64,000 nucleotides of DNA from Synechococcus sp. ROS8604 (GCF_014279655.1 NZ_CP047946.1:2542001-2606000); one strand, 5' to 3'. Counted from the stretch's first letter, positions 26,891 to 36,258 are shown. Notes: generated by a model from the sequence alone, not told the origin. Program-made: numbers and translations.

Positions 26891-28534
26891 ATGCCTGCAC
26901 CGCTCTCAAAGCCCACCAGGTCAGCTCTGGTTGCTGCGCTGATCTTTGCAGTTGCCGCAATCCTTCTGCAGGCTTGGCGCTCCCACGTGCTGCTCGCCAG
27001 TTACGACCAAGGCATTTTTCAGCAAGTGCTGTGGAACAGCCTGCGCGGGCACCCCTTTGAGAGCACACTCTCCTCACAGCTCTCTACCAATGTGATCCAC
27101 AGCGGTGAACCCGCAGGCTTGGGCTATGCGCGTTTAGGGCAGCATTTCACACCCTCCCTACTGCTTTGGGCACCTTTATTCGGGTTGATCGGAGGCGCCG
27201 CACTTCCGATTGTGCAAGTGGGGCTGATCGTCTTTGCAGGATTCGTCCTGCATCAACTCGCCCTTCAACTTGTTCCAGCAAGGACGGCGAACTGGCTTAC
27301 GTATGGGTTCTACGGAGGGAATGCACTCATCGGTCCCACCCTGGGAAATTTCACTGATCTCTGCCAGCTTCCCCTCGCTGTTTTTGCCCTGATGCTGGGT
27401 CTTCAGAGGCGAATGGGGTGGTTGATCCTGATCGCCGCTGCCCTGATCCCGCTCATTCGAGAAGACACGGGCATCATGCTGATTGCCATCGGATTGTGGT
27501 TGCTCTTACGAGAGCCAAAACGCTGGCCAATCGCGGTCGCCCTCATCATCTGGGGAGCGGGATGGATGGTGCTGGTCACCAATGCCTTGATGCCGCTCTT
27601 CTCGGACGACAACAGCAAGAGATTCATGGTAGAGAATTTTGGCCAATATCTGGATGGGGATCCGAGCGAAGGAGCCAGCAGCCTCTCGATGTTGCAACAG
27701 GCTTTGAGCCAGCCGCTGATCGTGCTCAGGGAACTGATCTCCCCGCCAGGTCAAACCTTTTTGTACCTGCTGGGTCATGGACTGCCATTTCTGATGGTGC
27801 CCCTGATCAGCCTCGATGCATGGATCCTTGCAGGCCCGTCACTCCTGGGCCTATTTCTGGCCCAAGGCAGCAATGACCCGCTCTCGATCACCATTCGCTA
27901 TACGCTTCTCGTGGTCCCCGGCTTCAGCCTCGGGGCCCTGCTCTGGTGGAGCCGTCGCCAGCTACCAACCCCCGGCCGCCGCACTCGCCTGGCGTGGGGA
28001 ATCGCCATCAGCCTTTCTCTCCTGCTCACCGTGAGCAGCAACCCCCATCGCAGCCTGTCGTGGATCGTGCCTGACAGCATCAAACCGATGGTTTTTAGCA
28101 ATCCCATTCAGCAATGGGAGCACGGACAAGATGCCCGCCAAGTTCTGGATCTGATCCCCCAAGACGCTTCTGTGAGCGCGAACACGCCTCTCATTCCGTT
28201 GATCGCTCGACGTGAGGTTGCGGTCCGTTATCCCGAATCGCTGCATTACCTCGACCGAAACAAAAACAAACTCTCGGTGGATTGGATTGCCGTCGATCTC
28301 GACTGGCTGGAGCGCTACAGCGTGGCGTTTAGAAGTGATTGGCGTGAGCTGAAACGCATCCAGCAGGAGCTGCCTGATCAGATGGACAAGTACCGGGTGC
28401 AAGCGTTCAAAAATGGCATCGCCGTTTTGCAACAGAACGGGCCTCACAAGCCTGAATTAGAGAGGCAGTTACGTGAACGGCTCGCAACGCCTTTGGCCCC
28501 TCACCCAAAACGGCCTCCCAACAAAAAGTCCTAA
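26891..28534 (+). CDS. DUF2079 membrane protein (type A, copy 1)
   Basis: 547 residues from ATG 26891; a TTG six bases earlier is in frame. About 10-12 transmembrane helices. The first loop holds the acidic ASYDQGIFQQVLWNSLRGHPFESTLSS segment and the helix region holds HLREDTG-like LIPLIREDTGIML. DUF2079 proteins have the look of GT-C glycosyltransferases, with an Asp in the first luminal loop. Function and acceptor are unproven. It resembles the protein at 31636-33261 and starts a block of five such genes. Confidence 0.85.
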   Translation: MPAPLSKPTRSALVAALIFAVAAILLQAWRSHVLLASYDQGIFQQVLWNSLRGHPFESTLSSQLSTNVIHSGEPAGLGYARLGQHFTPSLLLWAPLFGLIGGAALPIVQVGLIVFAGFVLHQLALQLVPARTANWLTYGFYGGNALIGPTLGNFTDLCQLPLAVFALMLGLQRRMGWLILIAAALIPLIREDTGIMLIAIGLWLLLREPKRWPIAVALIIWGAGWMVLVTNALMPLFSDDNSKRFMVENFGQYLDGDPSEGASSLSMLQQALSQPLIVLRELISPPGQTFLYLLGHGLPFLMVPLISLDAWILAGPSLLGLFLAQGSNDPLSITIRYTLLVVPGFSLGALLWWSRRQLPTPGRRTRLAWGIAISLSLLLTVSSNPHRSLSWIVPDSIKPMVFSNPIQQWEHGQDARQVLDLIPQDASVSANTPLIPLIARREVAVRYPESLHYLDRNKNKLSVDWIAVDLDWLERYSVAFRSDWRELKRIQQELPDQMDKYRVQAFKNGIAVLQQNGPHKPELERQLRERLATPLAPHPKRPPNKKS

Positions 28535-28540
28535 AACGAT

Positions 28541-28567
28541 GCCCCCGACCAGAGACTGGCCGGGGGC
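28541..28567 (-). terminator. GC-rich hairpin, minus-strand terminator candidate
   Basis: GCCCCCGACC pairs with GGCCGGGGGC with one mismatch across a 7-base loop. Read on the minus strand the hairpin is followed by ATCGTTTTAG. It lies just past the DUF2079 stop, but its T-rich side faces the minus strand, so it better suits the micro-ORF at 28623-28676 than the plus-strand gene. Confidence 0.5.
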
Positions 28568-28622
28568 TCTCGCCGGGTCCGCTCTGGCGCGGAACCGATT
28601 GATCAGTTAGAGGACAATGCCG

Positions 28623-28676
28623 TCAGCCGGCGTTCTCCGCGATCAGCAGACCCTGGGTCAAACAACTGGAACTCAT
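28623..28676 (-). CDS. Possible 17-residue micro-ORF with strong Shine-Dalgarno
   Basis: On the minus strand ATG 28676 opens a 17-codon frame (MSSSCLTQGLLIAENAG) ended by TGA. Immediately upstream AGGAGGAGGT (28681-28690) matches the 16S anti-Shine-Dalgarno almost fully, with a 4-base gap to the ATG. Downstream lie a bulged stem and the GC hairpin at 28541-28567. Few genes in this window have such a ribosome site. No homology is recognised. It may be a leader peptide, a small protein or a chance match. Confidence 0.4.
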   Translation of the reverse strand: MSSSCLTQGLLIAENAG

Positions 28677-28713
28677 GGACACCTCCTCCTGGATGGATAG
28701 ATGAACGCCGGCG

Positions 28714-30330
28714 ATGCATTCGATCTCATTCATGGACCCGAAGGTTGAGGATGAGACCACATCACTGCGATCTAGTCCCTTGCAAGATAACGGACGCTGG
28801 CGGCTTGTGACAGTGCCATTGCCTCTTTTGCTCTGGTTGCTCACCCTGCTGGTTTGGCTCCCTTGGATGGGGAATCTGCCGTTGCGCGATTGGGATGAAG
28901 CTCTCGTCGCAGGAGTCTCCCGCTCCACCACAGCACAACCGGCTTGGGACTGGCTTTTAGCCATTAAAAACAGTGAGGCGATTTACCTCAACAAACCACC
29001 AGGACTGCACTGGCTCATTGGGGCCTCGATCCAGCGATTTGGGGAAGATGAATGGGCCGTACGGCTGATGCCAAGTCTGCTCTCCAGCTTGGCCGTACCA
29101 CTCATCGTGATCCTGCGTCGCCAACTGAGCCATGGACAAGGCGCTGAGCGCTCCGCCCTTTGTTCTGGTTTGATCCTGATGACCCTGTTGCCCATGGCTC
29201 GCCATGGCCGGCTCGCGATGCTGGACGGAACTCTTGTGAGTTGCAGCCTGCTCCTGATCAGCGGTTGGCTCAGCAGCAAGCGCTGGCCTTGGCGTGGCTT
29301 GCTTGCCGGATTGGGGGGAAGCGGCATCTTGCTCCTGAAACCACCGGCCCTAATTGGCTACTTGGCCATGATCGGGATCATCACTCTGCTCGATAGGCCC
29401 TCCAGCAGAAAATGTTCAGCCTTGGGCTGGGCGATGAGCGGCCTGATCCCTGGAGCCATCTGGCACCTTTGGCACCTTGGGCAGCGCGGCAGCGATGCAC
29501 TCGTGATGTGGGGCGGCCAGGGATTTGGTCGCGTGACCGAAGTCGTCGGCGAAAACAGTGGGGCCTGGGTGATGCCACTCACAGAGATTCTTGAAGGCGG
29601 GTGGCCCTGGATCCTGCTCCTACCCAGCGGCGTGGTCTGGGCATGGCGCCATCGCAAAACATCAACGGGCCGATGGGAACTCGGTCTCCTGGTCGGCAGC
29701 GCGCTGATGGTGTTGCCCTTGCGGACCCAGTTGCCTTGGTACAGCCACCTGCTCTGGCCACCCATCGCCCTTCTATGTGGAGAAGCCCTGGCTGAACTCT
29801 TGAAGGAGGGGCGTCCCCATTGGATCCCAAAAGCATGGCAATGGATGGGAGCTCTCCTCCTGGTAAGCACAACGGTTCTTGTGGCGATGAAGGCCAGGGC
29901 GGCGCTTCCCTTCCCAGCCTTGTTTGCCGCAGGCCTTGGCTTGCTCATCGGCGGAGTGATGCTCTCCAAACCCCCGCAACGTCAACGCCAACAGGGACTC
30001 GCCGTGCTGATCACGGGGTGGAGCCTTGGCCTGCTTGCCCTTTGGCACAGTCATCTATGGCTATGGGAGCTCAATGAAATCTGGGATCCAAGGCCTGTAG
30101 CAGCACAAATTCGATCGCTCCCACCTGATGCGGTTGTGATGCTGGATGGATCCACGCGCCCCTCACTCAACTGGTACGCAAAGCGTCCTTTAAAGGAATT
30201 GAAGTCCAAGACTCCAGCGGAGTTTTGGCTCGTGAGCAAGCGCTCCCGCCAAAGCTGTTCGAGCACGACCAATCCACCACACGCTGATGATTGGGCGCTC
30301 TGGCACTGCTCTTCCACCGACCAGCCATGA
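28714..30330 (+). CDS. GT39/ArnT-like membrane glycosyltransferase
   Basis: 538 residues from ATG 28714; ATG 28732 is equally possible. The GT39 signature is clear: LPLRDWDEALVAGVSR in the first loop, with the catalytic Asp-Glu pair, then KPPGLHWLIGASIQRFGEDEWAVRLMPSLL. About 11 transmembrane helices follow and a short C-terminal soluble end. It should transfer a sugar from a polyprenyl-phosphate donor on the periplasmic face. The target is unknown. Its stop overlaps the next ATG (30327-30330), which suggests translation with the type B DUF2079 protein. Confidence 0.87.
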   Translation: MHSISFMDPKVEDETTSLRSSPLQDNGRWRLVTVPLPLLLWLLTLLVWLPWMGNLPLRDWDEALVAGVSRSTTAQPAWDWLLAIKNSEAIYLNKPPGLHWLIGASIQRFGEDEWAVRLMPSLLSSLAVPLIVILRRQLSHGQGAERSALCSGLILMTLLPMARHGRLAMLDGTLVSCSLLLISGWLSSKRWPWRGLLAGLGGSGILLLKPPALIGYLAMIGIITLLDRPSSRKCSALGWAMSGLIPGAIWHLWHLGQRGSDALVMWGGQGFGRVTEVVGENSGAWVMPLTEILEGGWPWILLLPSGVVWAWRHRKTSTGRWELGLLVGSALMVLPLRTQLPWYSHLLWPPIALLCGEALAELLKEGRPHWIPKAWQWMGALLLVSTTVLVAMKARAALPFPALFAAGLGLLIGGVMLSKPPQRQRQQGLAVLITGWSLGLLALWHSHLWLWELNEIWDPRPVAAQIRSLPPDAVVMLDGSTRPSLNWYAKRPLKELKSKTPAEFWLVSKRSRQSCSSTTNPPHADDWALWHCSSTDQP

Positions 30331-31766
30331 ACAGCACGCCACCCGCACGCCTCTGGTGGACATCCTTTGGCATTGGAGTCCTTGGTTGGGGCTTAGCGGC
30401 TTCTCGCCATTGGCTGCTTCAGAGCAATGCCTATGACCTTGGGCTCTTTGATCAATGGGCCTGGTTGCTCGGCAATGGGTTACCACCTGTTTCCTCAATG
30501 GAGGATGTTCATGTGCTGGCTGATCACGGCGCCTGGATGTTCTATGGGTCCGGCTTGCTGTATTGGTTTCAACCATCCGTTCATTGGCTGCTCGCAAGCC
30601 AAGCGCTGGCCCTCAGTCTTACCGCAATCCCTGTTTGGATCTTGGGAACTCAAGCAGGTCTATCCAGACGACTCTGCTGGTTCAGCTGCCTGTTGTGGTG
30701 GCTGCAACCATTGGTTTTCAACGTCAATTTGTTTGATTTCCACCCTGAAACCTGGGTGATGCCAGCGCTCGCCTTGGCGATTTGGTGCCAACGCCAGCAG
30801 CGCTTTGGTGGGTGGCTTTTGCTTCTGGTCTTGATGTTGGGATGCCGCGATGGCCTCGTTCTGATCACGCTTGGGCTCAGCCTCAGTTTGCTAATCCAAC
30901 GGCGCTGGCGTTGGGCCATCGCGGGCGCAGGACTCTCCGGCGCCTGGGTTCTGCTGCTGAGCCAGTGGCTGTATCCCTTGTTCAGGGGTGGAGAAGGGCC
31001 AAAAGCCGCCGGTCGAATGTTTTCTCATCTCGGTAACAACTTTGGCGACATTCTGTTCATATTGATGAGCCGACCATGGCTTGCATTCACACACATCGAC
31101 TTCGGCGACGGTGCCTTCTACCTCCTGGTCTTAATCCTTCCCACTCTGCCTTTCTGGAGACGTCGGTCGCTCGTGATCTTGAGCGCCGCAGTCCCACTTT
31201 TGCTCGTCAACCTGAACGCAGAGGCATCGTCCTATCGAACGCTGATTCACCACTACAGCCTTCCTCTTGCCGTCCTCAGCGTGACAGCCGCAATCGACGG
31301 ATTAGCCCTAAGGCCAAGACAAACTTTTCCTTGGAAAGGTGTGATTTGGGCAGTCACTCTCTGGATCGCGCTAGCCAAACCCTGGTTTTTCACTGGCCCC
31401 TATCTCAACAGAGTAAATGTGATTGGTGATGCACAACAAGCCATCTCCAAACTCACACCACAGGATCGCGTTCTAACAACCAGTTACTTCGTACCCCAGA
31501 TTAGTCAAAGGCAGCACGTTGCCTTCGCCAAAAAATCGCAAAGCAAGCAAGCCTTTCGCAATGGCTGGACAGTGTTCTTACTTAATCCAAACGATCCAGG
31601 CTGGGGGTCTAAAAAAAGACTCCAGGCTGATTTGCTCAGTCAGGCAAAAGACAAGAATTGGACTTGTCAAAGCTGGGATTCTGGTCTTGAACTTTGCCGG
31701 AAACCCGACGCAAAATCAACGCTCCTCCCTCACAAAAAACCGGTTCATAGCGTCCCTCAGCCGTAA
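30327..31766 (+). CDS. DUF2079 membrane protein (type B, copy 1)
   Basis: 479 residues from ATG 30327. About 10 transmembrane helices. The first loop has SNAYDLGLFDQWAWLLGNG and the second DVHVLADHGAWMFY, followed by NLFDFHPETWVMPALALAI, which are the acidic and His-containing motifs of DUF2079. It is closer to the protein at 33440-34873 than to the type A pair. The last 22 or so residues, after ELCRKPDAK, are encoded antisense to the end of the convergent type A gene. Confidence 0.85.
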   Translation: MNSTPPARLWWTSFGIGVLGWGLAASRHWLLQSNAYDLGLFDQWAWLLGNGLPPVSSMEDVHVLADHGAWMFYGSGLLYWFQPSVHWLLASQALALSLTAIPVWILGTQAGLSRRLCWFSCLLWWLQPLVFNVNLFDFHPETWVMPALALAIWCQRQQRFGGWLLLLVLMLGCRDGLVLITLGLSLSLLIQRRWRWAIAGAGLSGAWVLLLSQWLYPLFRGGEGPKAAGRMFSHLGNNFGDILFILMSRPWLAFTHIDFGDGAFYLLVLILPTLPFWRRRSLVILSAAVPLLLVNLNAEASSYRTLIHHYSLPLAVLSVTAAIDGLALRPRQTFPWKGVIWAVTLWIALAKPWFFTGPYLNRVNVIGDAQQAISKLTPQDRVLTTSYFVPQISQRQHVAFAKKSQSKQAFRNGWTVFLLNPNDPGWGSKKRLQADLLSQAKDKNWTCQSWDSGLELCRKPDAKSTLLPHKKPVHSVPQP

Positions 31767-33261
31767 GTCTTTCCACAGCATGCAAAATGCCTCTTTGCTG
31801 TTCGGTTTCTCGCTTAAATAAGGGCACAAGAGGTGAGTAATAGCCAGGAAAAGCGGCGATCCAATCCACCTCCTGAATTTGGTCCTCTCGATCGAGGTAG
31901 CGCACACCATGAGGGAAGCGAATGGCTACCTCACGCTGAGCCAGCCATGGGAGCAGAGGAGTATCTGCACTAACTGAAGCTGTCGGCGGAATCAAGGAGA
32001 GGGCTTTGCGCCCCACGGCACGTCGCTTCACCATCGCCGAGGGAGACACATGAACCCATGGTGAAAAACTGTCTGGCACTAAGGCCGAAAAGGTTCGGTG
32101 CGGATTACTCACAATCGTAAGCAACAGCCCCATACTCAACGCAGCAGTCCAACAGGGTCGCAACCAACGCTTCTTCCAAATTGACGGGTTGGATTGCCAC
32201 CACAGCAACGTACCGATGTACAGGCCTGGAACAAGAGCCAACACGTAGCGAAGCGTCACAGCCAGAGCAGTACGACCCTGCGATAACAAAGCAATCAGCA
32301 ATGGTGCACTCACAATCAACGCCGCATCAACTGAGAACAGAGGCACCAGTAAGAGCGGCAGAGAAAGTGCAATTAGAAAGCCCAGGGTGGCCCCTGGCGG
32401 ACTGACCAAGGCTTGCAAAAGGGCTACTGGCTTTTGCAGCATTTGGAACAACACTGACCAAGTTCCGCCAGAGACATCCTCAACCAGATGCCCAAATTTT
32501 TCTTGGAGAAAACGATCAGATAAGGAAGCATCGACAGAAGGCTGAATCAACCCCGTCACAAGAAAGACCCAGGCAGATGAGATCAGCATCAACCCAATAC
32601 CTATTCCACGCACATCAGACCTACGAACAGCGGCCCAAACACCAATCGAAAAGAGCAATAAACCACTGTCTTCTCTCACCAACAACAAGGAAAAAGACGA
32701 GACAATGACCAGTCGCAAGCGGCGATCGAGCAATCCCCCCAGGATCAAAAATCCAAGCAGGGGGTACCAAATCAGGTCATGAAAGTTCTCCAACATCGGG
32801 CCAAATACAGCCCCACTCAAGAAGTAACTCAACACGAGACGCCAAGCCAACTCCTCAGGCAACCGCGATTGAGCGATACGCCACAGGACTAACCCGGCCG
32901 CTGTTAATGCTGTGACTTGTGCAAAAGGAAGAACAACCCAACCGAAAGCAGCGACCGCTGGAGCCAAAAGCAGCGTCAATGCATTGGCGTGCTGACCCAA
33001 ATGGAGATAGGAAACTTTCGGCAGATCGCCATTCACCGCAACAGCAGATGACAGAACGGATGACAAACTGCTTTCGAAAGGGCGGCCTTGCGCAGTCGAC
33101 CACAACTCCTGAAGGAATAAGGCTTGGTCGTAGGTAGACCCGAAACTTTCCAGCCGCCAAATCTGAAGGAAGAAACCAATCAGCCAAAATCCAGCCGCTA
33201 AACATAAAACAGCAGGTGGCCAATATCTGGTGAGCCGATTCCAGATCTTGAACGACGCCAT
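31636..33261 (-). CDS. DUF2079 membrane protein (type A, copy 2)
   Basis: 541 residues from ATG 33261; a TTG at 33282 is in frame. It shares with 26891-28534 the segment STYDQALFLQELWSTAQGRPFESSLSS, the YLHLGQHANALTLLLAP stretch and SFSLLLVREDSGLLL. About 11 membrane helices. Its final ~22 residues lie in a 131-base overlap with the convergent type B gene and look like run-on sequence beyond the family domain. A surface-glycan role is inferred only. Confidence 0.83.
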   Translation of the reverse strand: MASFKIWNRLTRYWPPAVLCLAAGFWLIGFFLQIWRLESFGSTYDQALFLQELWSTAQGRPFESSLSSVLSSAVAVNGDLPKVSYLHLGQHANALTLLLAPAVAAFGWVVLPFAQVTALTAAGLVLWRIAQSRLPEELAWRLVLSYFLSGAVFGPMLENFHDLIWYPLLGFLILGGLLDRRLRLVIVSSFSLLLVREDSGLLLFSIGVWAAVRRSDVRGIGIGLMLISSAWVFLVTGLIQPSVDASLSDRFLQEKFGHLVEDVSGGTWSVLFQMLQKPVALLQALVSPPGATLGFLIALSLPLLLVPLFSVDAALIVSAPLLIALLSQGRTALAVTLRYVLALVPGLYIGTLLWWQSNPSIWKKRWLRPCWTAALSMGLLLTIVSNPHRTFSALVPDSFSPWVHVSPSAMVKRRAVGRKALSLIPPTASVSADTPLLPWLAQREVAIRFPHGVRYLDREDQIQEVDWIAAFPGYYSPLVPLFKRETEQQRGILHAVERLTAEGRYEPVFCEGGALILRRVSGKVQDQNPSFDKSNSCLLPD

Positions 33262-33439
33262 CGGATCGGTTCTTTTTTCCAAAACGCCCCTATTAAAAGA
33301 CAGCAGCCCGAAGGCCCGAAACTATCGCAACTTCATCCCCTTGCCCTATGTACGCAAACGGAGAGTCAACAGAGCATCAAAGCTTCCGCAATCCATACAA
33401 ACAGGGTTAAAAGGCTACAGCAACTTCAATCAAAACCAA

Positions 33440-34873
33440 TCACTCCTTCATACGGCATAAGCGAATGTAACTATTCGGCTGATCACAAGTCATACCAGAC
33501 GCCTTTGCCTCTTCAAGGATGCGGCTCATTTTGCGTCCAACTTTTGTCTTGCCAACCTCCCGAAGCCTTCCCCGTACATTAATCAAGGCCTTTTCGCTAG
33601 GAAAAATAATTACATCAAAAGGCCATTTTTGCTGATAATCATCTTTTTCAATTTGAGATATGCGCTCACGCCCTGCCAGGTGAACCACATAATTAGAAGA
33701 GGCCAGAACAGACTCTTGAGGACCTATATCAGAAACAACTGACTGAAAAGCAACTGCTTCTGGCAAGCGTGGCAGGTATCGGGATTTAAAATAAATCATT
33801 CTTGAGTAACCCAAGAAAGCCACCAAGGACAAGACCAAGGTGGTATTGAATATATTCTTCTGAATATGACGCGCCTTGACTGAGATCGCTGGCAATGAAT
33901 CAAGACAGCCGGCAATCAAAAAGGCCAGGATGGGAATGGAGTAGTGATGATTCAACTCACGCTGAATCCCCGAATCTGAAATAATGTTCACTAAGTAAAC
34001 TGGAGCTGCGCCAAGCAAACATGCCAATGCTGGCTTACGCAGAAGAGCAAGAAAGGGAAGCGAGAGTCCCAAGGTATAGAGAAAAATATCTGAGGGGGAG
34101 GCAACACTAAAAACAATCCATGGCCGCACAAGCAATGTCGTAAGCATCTCGAGCTTCGTATCACCTAAATAACCCAAACGGATTGCAACATGATCTCCTC
34201 CAGCAGAAGAAAGATGCGTTGCCAAGAACCACCAAAAAATTGAAATTACAATTGCAATCAACCCCCTTAGATATCTACTCCTAGCGATCGCATACAAGCC
34301 CAAACCTAAGCCAAACAGAGCCTGAGCATTCTTGGCAAAGAGTACGATTAACAGACAAAAATAGTATCGCCATCTTCGCTCCTGAGTCGCCTCAAAAATC
34401 GCAATAATCATGAATGGGATCGTGAGGACATCTGGATGAAAGTCCCCCCTGTTGACCAAAAAGCCATAGGGACAAAGAACAATGGCGCACATTAAAGCCC
34501 AAATAAGCAACTGCTTAATTTGTCGCTTCACAGCCAAATAAGCAACAACAGCAGGGAGCGATCCCAACGCCATCGACTGCAAACCGATCAAGGTAAACGT
34601 AGAAGGGAAGACTTTATAAATTGCTCCTAACGGCAGGAGGAGAAGCGAAAAATGATCCTGCAAAGGAGTGACCTGCCTCAAGCTACTAATCGCCGCAGCC
34701 TTGCCTTCAGCAATCAGCCAACTAAATTGCTCAAAAAGCCCAATATCCCAAACTTGAGTACCAAACAGATAATGCTGAACAGCAGCCGTTAAAAAAAGAA
34801 TACCGGCATAGACGACAGAAACAATCAAGGCTGCGCGCTCAATCGAGGAACGATCTTTAAGACTGAAACCCAT
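33440..34873 (-). CDS. DUF2079 membrane protein (type B, copy 2)
   Basis: 477 residues. It shares with 30327-31766 the QVWDIGLFEQFSWLIAEGK loop, a TPLQDHFSLLLLP loop and VNRGDFHPDVLTIPFMIIAI. About 10 membrane helices. By eye the gene is clearly more AT-rich than its neighbours and uses more A/T-ending codons, which could mean later acquisition. It is followed by 178 bases before the type A copy on the same strand. Confidence 0.83.
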   Translation of the reverse strand: MGFSLKDRSSIERAALIVSVVYAGILFLTAAVQHYLFGTQVWDIGLFEQFSWLIAEGKAAAISSLRQVTPLQDHFSLLLLPLGAIYKVFPSTFTLIGLQSMALGSLPAVVAYLAVKRQIKQLLIWALMCAIVLCPYGFLVNRGDFHPDVLTIPFMIIAIFEATQERRWRYYFCLLIVLFAKNAQALFGLGLGLYAIARSRYLRGLIAIVISIFWWFLATHLSSAGGDHVAIRLGYLGDTKLEMLTTLLVRPWIVFSVASPSDIFLYTLGLSLPFLALLRKPALACLLGAAPVYLVNIISDSGIQRELNHHYSIPILAFLIAGCLDSLPAISVKARHIQKNIFNTTLVLSLVAFLGYSRMIYFKSRYLPRLPEAVAFQSVVSDIGPQESVLASSNYVVHLAGRERISQIEKDDYQQKWPFDVIIFPSEKALINVRGRLREVGKTKVGRKMSRILEEAKASGMTCDQPNSYIRLCRMKE

Positions 34874-35163
34874 TTAGCCTCACATCTACCACAAAAGTCT
34901 TAAAACCAATCCATACGGTAAACGATAACTCCGCAACACCACTTCTATCCCCATTGATTTCAGCAGTCAACCCTTTACTCCATTAGCCCCACAACAAAAA
35001 GATGGCGTTCAACATTGTCTTGAATTGCACAGGTCTTGCAAAGCACGGTTCACGGCTTGCCTTCATCCAACACCCATCATCCATGGCTTCTAAACCAATA
35101 TCCGCAAACAAACGCTTCCAAACAAAAGCTTTCAACTAAGAACTTTCAACTAACCATTAAAAA
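34874..35163. other. AT-rich spacer between DUF2079 and psbD
   Basis: 290 bases. It must carry the promoter of the DUF2079 gene. A 45-codon plus-strand frame (35002-35139) lacks a ribosome site and I do not call it a gene. An 11-bp direct repeat CTTTCAACTAA occurs at 35129 and 35143. Nothing else stands out. Confidence 0.5.
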
Positions 35164-35181
35164 AGCCCCCATGCGGGGGCT
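35164..35181 (-). terminator. Rho-independent terminator of psbD
   Basis: A perfect 7-bp stem (AGCCCCC / GGGGGCT) with an ATGC loop is followed on the minus strand by TTTTTT. It lies 22 bases after the psbD stop, so psbD is transcribed without psbC. Confidence 0.88.
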
Positions 35182-35202
35182 ATAAGAAGACCAAGTCGGA
35201 AA

Positions 35203-36258
35203 TCAGAGAGCGTTGCCGCGGGGCAGAACCTCTTCAGGGAAGACGAAGTTTTCGTGCGGCTGGTCAGCCGGTGCCATCCAGGCACGCAGACCTTCATTCA
35301 GAAGAATGTTCTTCGTGTAGAAGGTTTCAAATTCAGGATCCTCAGCAGCGCGGATTTCCTGTGACACGAAGTCATAGGCACGCAAGTTGAGTGCAAGGCC
35401 GATGATGCCAATGGAACTGGTCCACAGGCCCATCACTGGCACGAACAACATGAAGAAGTGCAGCCAACGCTTGTTGGAGAACGCAATTCCGAAGATTTGG
35501 CTCCAGAAACGGTTGGCGGTGACCATCGAATAGGTCTCTTCTTCCTGGGTGGGTTCAAACGCCTTAAAGGTGTTCGACTGTTCACCATCCTCAAAAAGGG
35601 TGTTTTCCACAGTCGCGCCGTGAATGGCGCAAAGCAGTGCACCGCCAAGAATGCCGGCCACTCCCATCATGTGGAATGGATTCAGGGTCCAGTTATGGAA
35701 GCCCTGGAGGAACAACAGGAAGCGGAAAATTGCAGCCACACCAAAGGAGGGCGCAAAGAACCAGCTGCTCTGCCCCAAGGGGTACATCAGGAAGACACTG
35801 ACGAACACCGCAATCGGACCTGAGAAGGCGATGGCGTTGTAAGGACGAATGCCGACCAAACGAGCAATTTCGAACTGACGCAGCATGAAGCCGATCAGTG
35901 CGAAGGCGCCGTGGAGTGCGACGAAAGCCCAGAGGCCTCCAAGTTGACACCAGCGGACAAAATCACCCTGGGCTTCTGGGCCCCAGAGCAAGAGAAGGCT
36001 GTGACCCATCGCGTCAGCGGGGGTAGACACAGCAGCGGTGAGAAAGTTGCAACCCTCGAGGTACGACGACGCAATGCCGTGGGTGTACCAAGAAGTTACA
36101 AAGGTGGTTCCCGTTAACCAGCCACCAATGGAGAGGTAGGCCGTGGGAAGAAGGAGAATGCCGGACCAGCCGACAAAAACAAATCGGTCGCGTTTGAGCC
36201 AGTCATCGAGGACGTCGAACCATCCCCGCTGCGGCATGCGACCTGCAGCGATCGTCAT
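35203..36258 (-). CDS. psbD: Photosystem II D2 protein
   Basis: 351 residues, the normal length. It has five membrane helices and the D2 hallmarks: an MTIAAGR start, [43 protein letters not shown] with its chlorophyll/iron His ligands, and the C-terminal [13 protein letters not shown]2 pairs with D1 to hold the PSII reaction centre. The usual operon has psbC overlapping psbD. Here a terminator follows instead, so this is probably the second, stand-alone psbD copy, with a psbDC operon expected elsewhere. Confidence 0.97.
   Translation of the reverse strand: MTIAAGRMPQRGWFDVLDDWLKRDRFVFVGWSGILLLPTAYLSIGGWLTGTTFVTSWYTHGIASSYLEGCNFLTAAVSTPADAMGHSLLLLWGPEAQGDFVRWCQLGGLWAFVALHGAFALIGFMLRQFEIARLVGIRPYNAIAFSGPIAVFVSVFLMYPLGQSSWFFAPSFGVAAIFRFLLFLQGFHNWTLNPFHMMGVAGILGGALLCAIHGATVENTLFEDGEQSNTFKAFEPTQEEETYSMVTANRFWSQIFGIAFSNKRWLHFFMLFVPVMGLWTSSIGIIGLALNLRAYDFVSQEIRAAEDPEFETFYTKNILLNEGLRAWMAPADQPHENFVFPEEVLPRGNAL

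Noticed and set aside
28675-28704. A 9-codon plus-strand frame (MDTSSWMDR) before the GT39 gene
   Set aside because: It has no ribosome site. It only arises from the complement of the micro-ORF Shine-Dalgarno region.
26891-34873. A complete polysaccharide gene cluster or prophage-borne island
   Set aside because: No nucleotide-sugar enzymes, Wzx/Wzy proteins, integrase, transposase or attachment repeats were found in or beside the block.
35002-35139. A 45-codon frame in the spacer between DUF2079 and psbD
   Set aside because: No ribosome site, no family character, and no sign of conservation that can be judged here.
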